A DNA stretch of 64,000 bases from Planctomycetota bacterium. Its GTDB lineage: Bacteria; Planctomycetota; UBA1135; GCA-002686595. A program made the position numbers and the translations under genes. Numbering within the stretch: the stretch's first letter is position 1; every line of letters starts with the position of its first letter. The notes beneath the pieces were generated by a model that worked only from the letters and a program-made list of their open reading frames with translations, was not told the origin of the DNA and did no database searches. Location: the NCBI GenBank assembly GCA_002686265.1, contig NZBA01000035.1:124001-188000 (forward strand). Direction: 5' to 3'. Shown piece after piece: positions 63,014 through 64,000 of this stretch.

Positions 63014-64000
63014 ATGCGTCTTCGATCTCTCACCCTCTCCGCCCTCGCCTTGCTCGCCCTCGGCGCCTGCTCTCGCGAAGCCGGCGAAGTTGGCGAGGCC
63101 GCCGTGGTTTGGCAGGTGGAGGTCCCGCTGATCCCGCGCAGGGCGTACGAGGGCGTCGAGCTCCAGAACAGCCGAGCGCCGGTGCGGCCGGGGTTCCTCT
63201 CCCCTTACCTGCCACGGACAGCGAAGCTCGGCTCCTTACCTGCGCTTGTCGCACCTCCACCCGCCACCGTGCGCATCCCGCTGCCCGAAGGTCTCGAGCC
63301 GAGCTCGCGCCTGCGCCTCGCGCTCGGGCTGGGGATCACGGCCTACAGTGGGGCCGCGAAGCGAGTCGTGCGCTTCACCGTCGAACTCGATGGCCGGGTG
63401 GCCCTGCAGCGCGAGCGCGAGGCCCACCGATCGGTGCCCGAAGACGGGCGGGACTGGGAGCACTCCGAGATCGAGCTCGACGGGGCGCGAGAGCTCGTGC
63501 TGCGCACCGAGTTATGGGAGGCCGGGCGCTCCATCGAGGAAACAGAGGGTATCGATGCTGCCTTCGCGCTGCTCGAAGTGCTCTCGCCTCTCACCGTGCA
63601 CCGCTCTCGCGCGACGGTGAAGGCACCTAACGTGATCTGCGTCCTGATCGACACGCTGCGTGCCGACCGCTTGGGATGCTACGGGTACGAGCGCCCGACC
63701 AGCTCCGCCATCGATCGGATAGCAGCCACGGGCGTCCTGTTCGAACAGGCCTTCGCCCCCTCACCGTGGACATGGCCGTCCACGGCTTCCTTGCTGACTT
63801 CCCTCGAACCGCCTCACCACGGCCTGGTCGACCACGACGCGTGCTTCCTGGCGAACGAGCTGTGCACCCTTCCAGAGTCCATGCAGCGCGCGGGCCTGCA
63901 CACCGCCGGATTCAGCGTGAACCCGCTCGTCCACTCCATCCGCAACTTCCACCAGGGCTTCGATCTGTTCGAGGAGCGCCTCTGGACTCCCGCGCCCGAA
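63014..64000 (+). CDS. Sulfatase-superfamily lipoprotein, partial (C terminus beyond the right edge)
   Basis: 329 residues are visible. A lipoprotein signal ends at Cys19 (LALLALGAC). Residues 30-200 form an unrecognised beta-rich domain. From about 205 the alkaline-phosphatase/sulfatase fold begins: NVICVLIDTLRADRLGCYGYERPTSSAIDRIAATG, with the metal Asp in LIDTLRAD. The active-site stretch reads APSPWTWPSTASLLTS, so the residue normally converted to formylglycine (Cys/Ser of CxPSR) is Thr253 and the following Arg is also Thr. It may use Thr as nucleophile, as phosphoethanolamine transferases do, or be a non-sulfatase hydrolase. Confidence 0.85.
   Translation, partial: MRLRSLTLSALALLALGACSREAGEVGEAAVVWQVEVPLIPRRAYEGVELQNSRAPVRPGFLSPYLPRTAKLGSLPALVAPPPATVRIPLPEGLEPSSRLRLALGLGITAYSGAAKRVVRFTVELDGRVALQREREAHRSVPEDGRDWEHSEIELDGARELVLRTELWEAGRSIEETEGIDAAFALLEVLSPLTVHRSRATVKAPNVICVLIDTLRADRLGCYGYERPTSSAIDRIAATGVLFEQAFAPSPWTWPSTASLLTSLEPPHHGLVDHDACFLANELCTLPESMQRAGLHTAGFSVNPLVHSIRNFHQGFDLFEERLWTPAPE

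Overview
The window is GC-rich (roughly 70% by eye) bacterial chromosome, densely coding on both strands. It most likely comes from a Planctomycetota lineage. The support is a DUF1800/DUF1501 gene pair, secreted FG-GAP-type repeat proteins with a Cys-rich tail, a sulfatase-superfamily lipoprotein, many ECF sigma factors, scarce Shine-Dalgarno sequences and mostly housekeeping neighbours. I saw no rRNA, tRNA, CRISPR array, insertion sequence or prophage. All family names come from reading motifs; no database search was run.

Layout. 1-6643 (minus): a respiratory complex I operon nuoA-B-C-D-H-I-J-K-L, with nuoL running off the left edge and no nuoE/F/G between D and H. 7069-14639: a small membrane protein, a radical-SAM-like protein without cluster cysteines, an ABC ATPase, a GT39-like membrane glycosyltransferase, an alpha/beta hydrolase plus hotdog thioesterase (minus), an ABC-2-like permease and a small secreted protein. 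14777-24488: information processing and housekeeping, with an RluA-type pseudouridine synthase, bS21, RecD2, RarA, a SpoU/TrmH methyltransferase, RsgA, a DUF2752 protein, FolC and a Nudix-like protein. 24547-29527: DUF1501/DUF1800 and FG-GAP secreted proteins. 29734-36618: a UbiD-like decarboxylase, an asparagine-synthetase-like protein, an SSF transporter and tryptophan 2,3-dioxygenase. 36691-40794: a biotin operon, bioB, a bioF-bioD fusion, and bioA. 40812-47432 (minus): two SPFH proteins, an ECF sigma factor, a large membrane VWA protein with an anti-sigma-like N terminus, and a phosphatase-like lipoprotein. 47589-56315: a ureohydrolase, a Ca/Na antiporter, a class I glutamine amidotransferase, a two-TM protein, AroB and CarB. 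56290-61475 (minus): RibBA, an ECF sigma/anti-sigma/CnrX-Spy-like module, and a PilM-PilN fusion with a PilO-like partner. 61720-64000: a coiled-coil trypsin-like protease and a truncated sulfatase-like lipoprotein.

How the parts work together. Within operons most genes overlap by 4 bp (ATGA) or 1 bp, implying translational coupling (nuo, bio, sigma/anti-sigma, SPFH pair, DUF1800/1501). Single genes often carry a -10-like hexamer only 6-11 nt before the start codon, which suggests leaderless transcription. The most system-like unexplained locus is SPFH-SPFH-ECF sigma-VWA at 41529-47432: a predicted membrane-spanning anti-sigma protein with an extracytoplasmic VWA/YfbK module next to its sigma factor. 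A second, more classical envelope or metal stress module is at 58675-60178.
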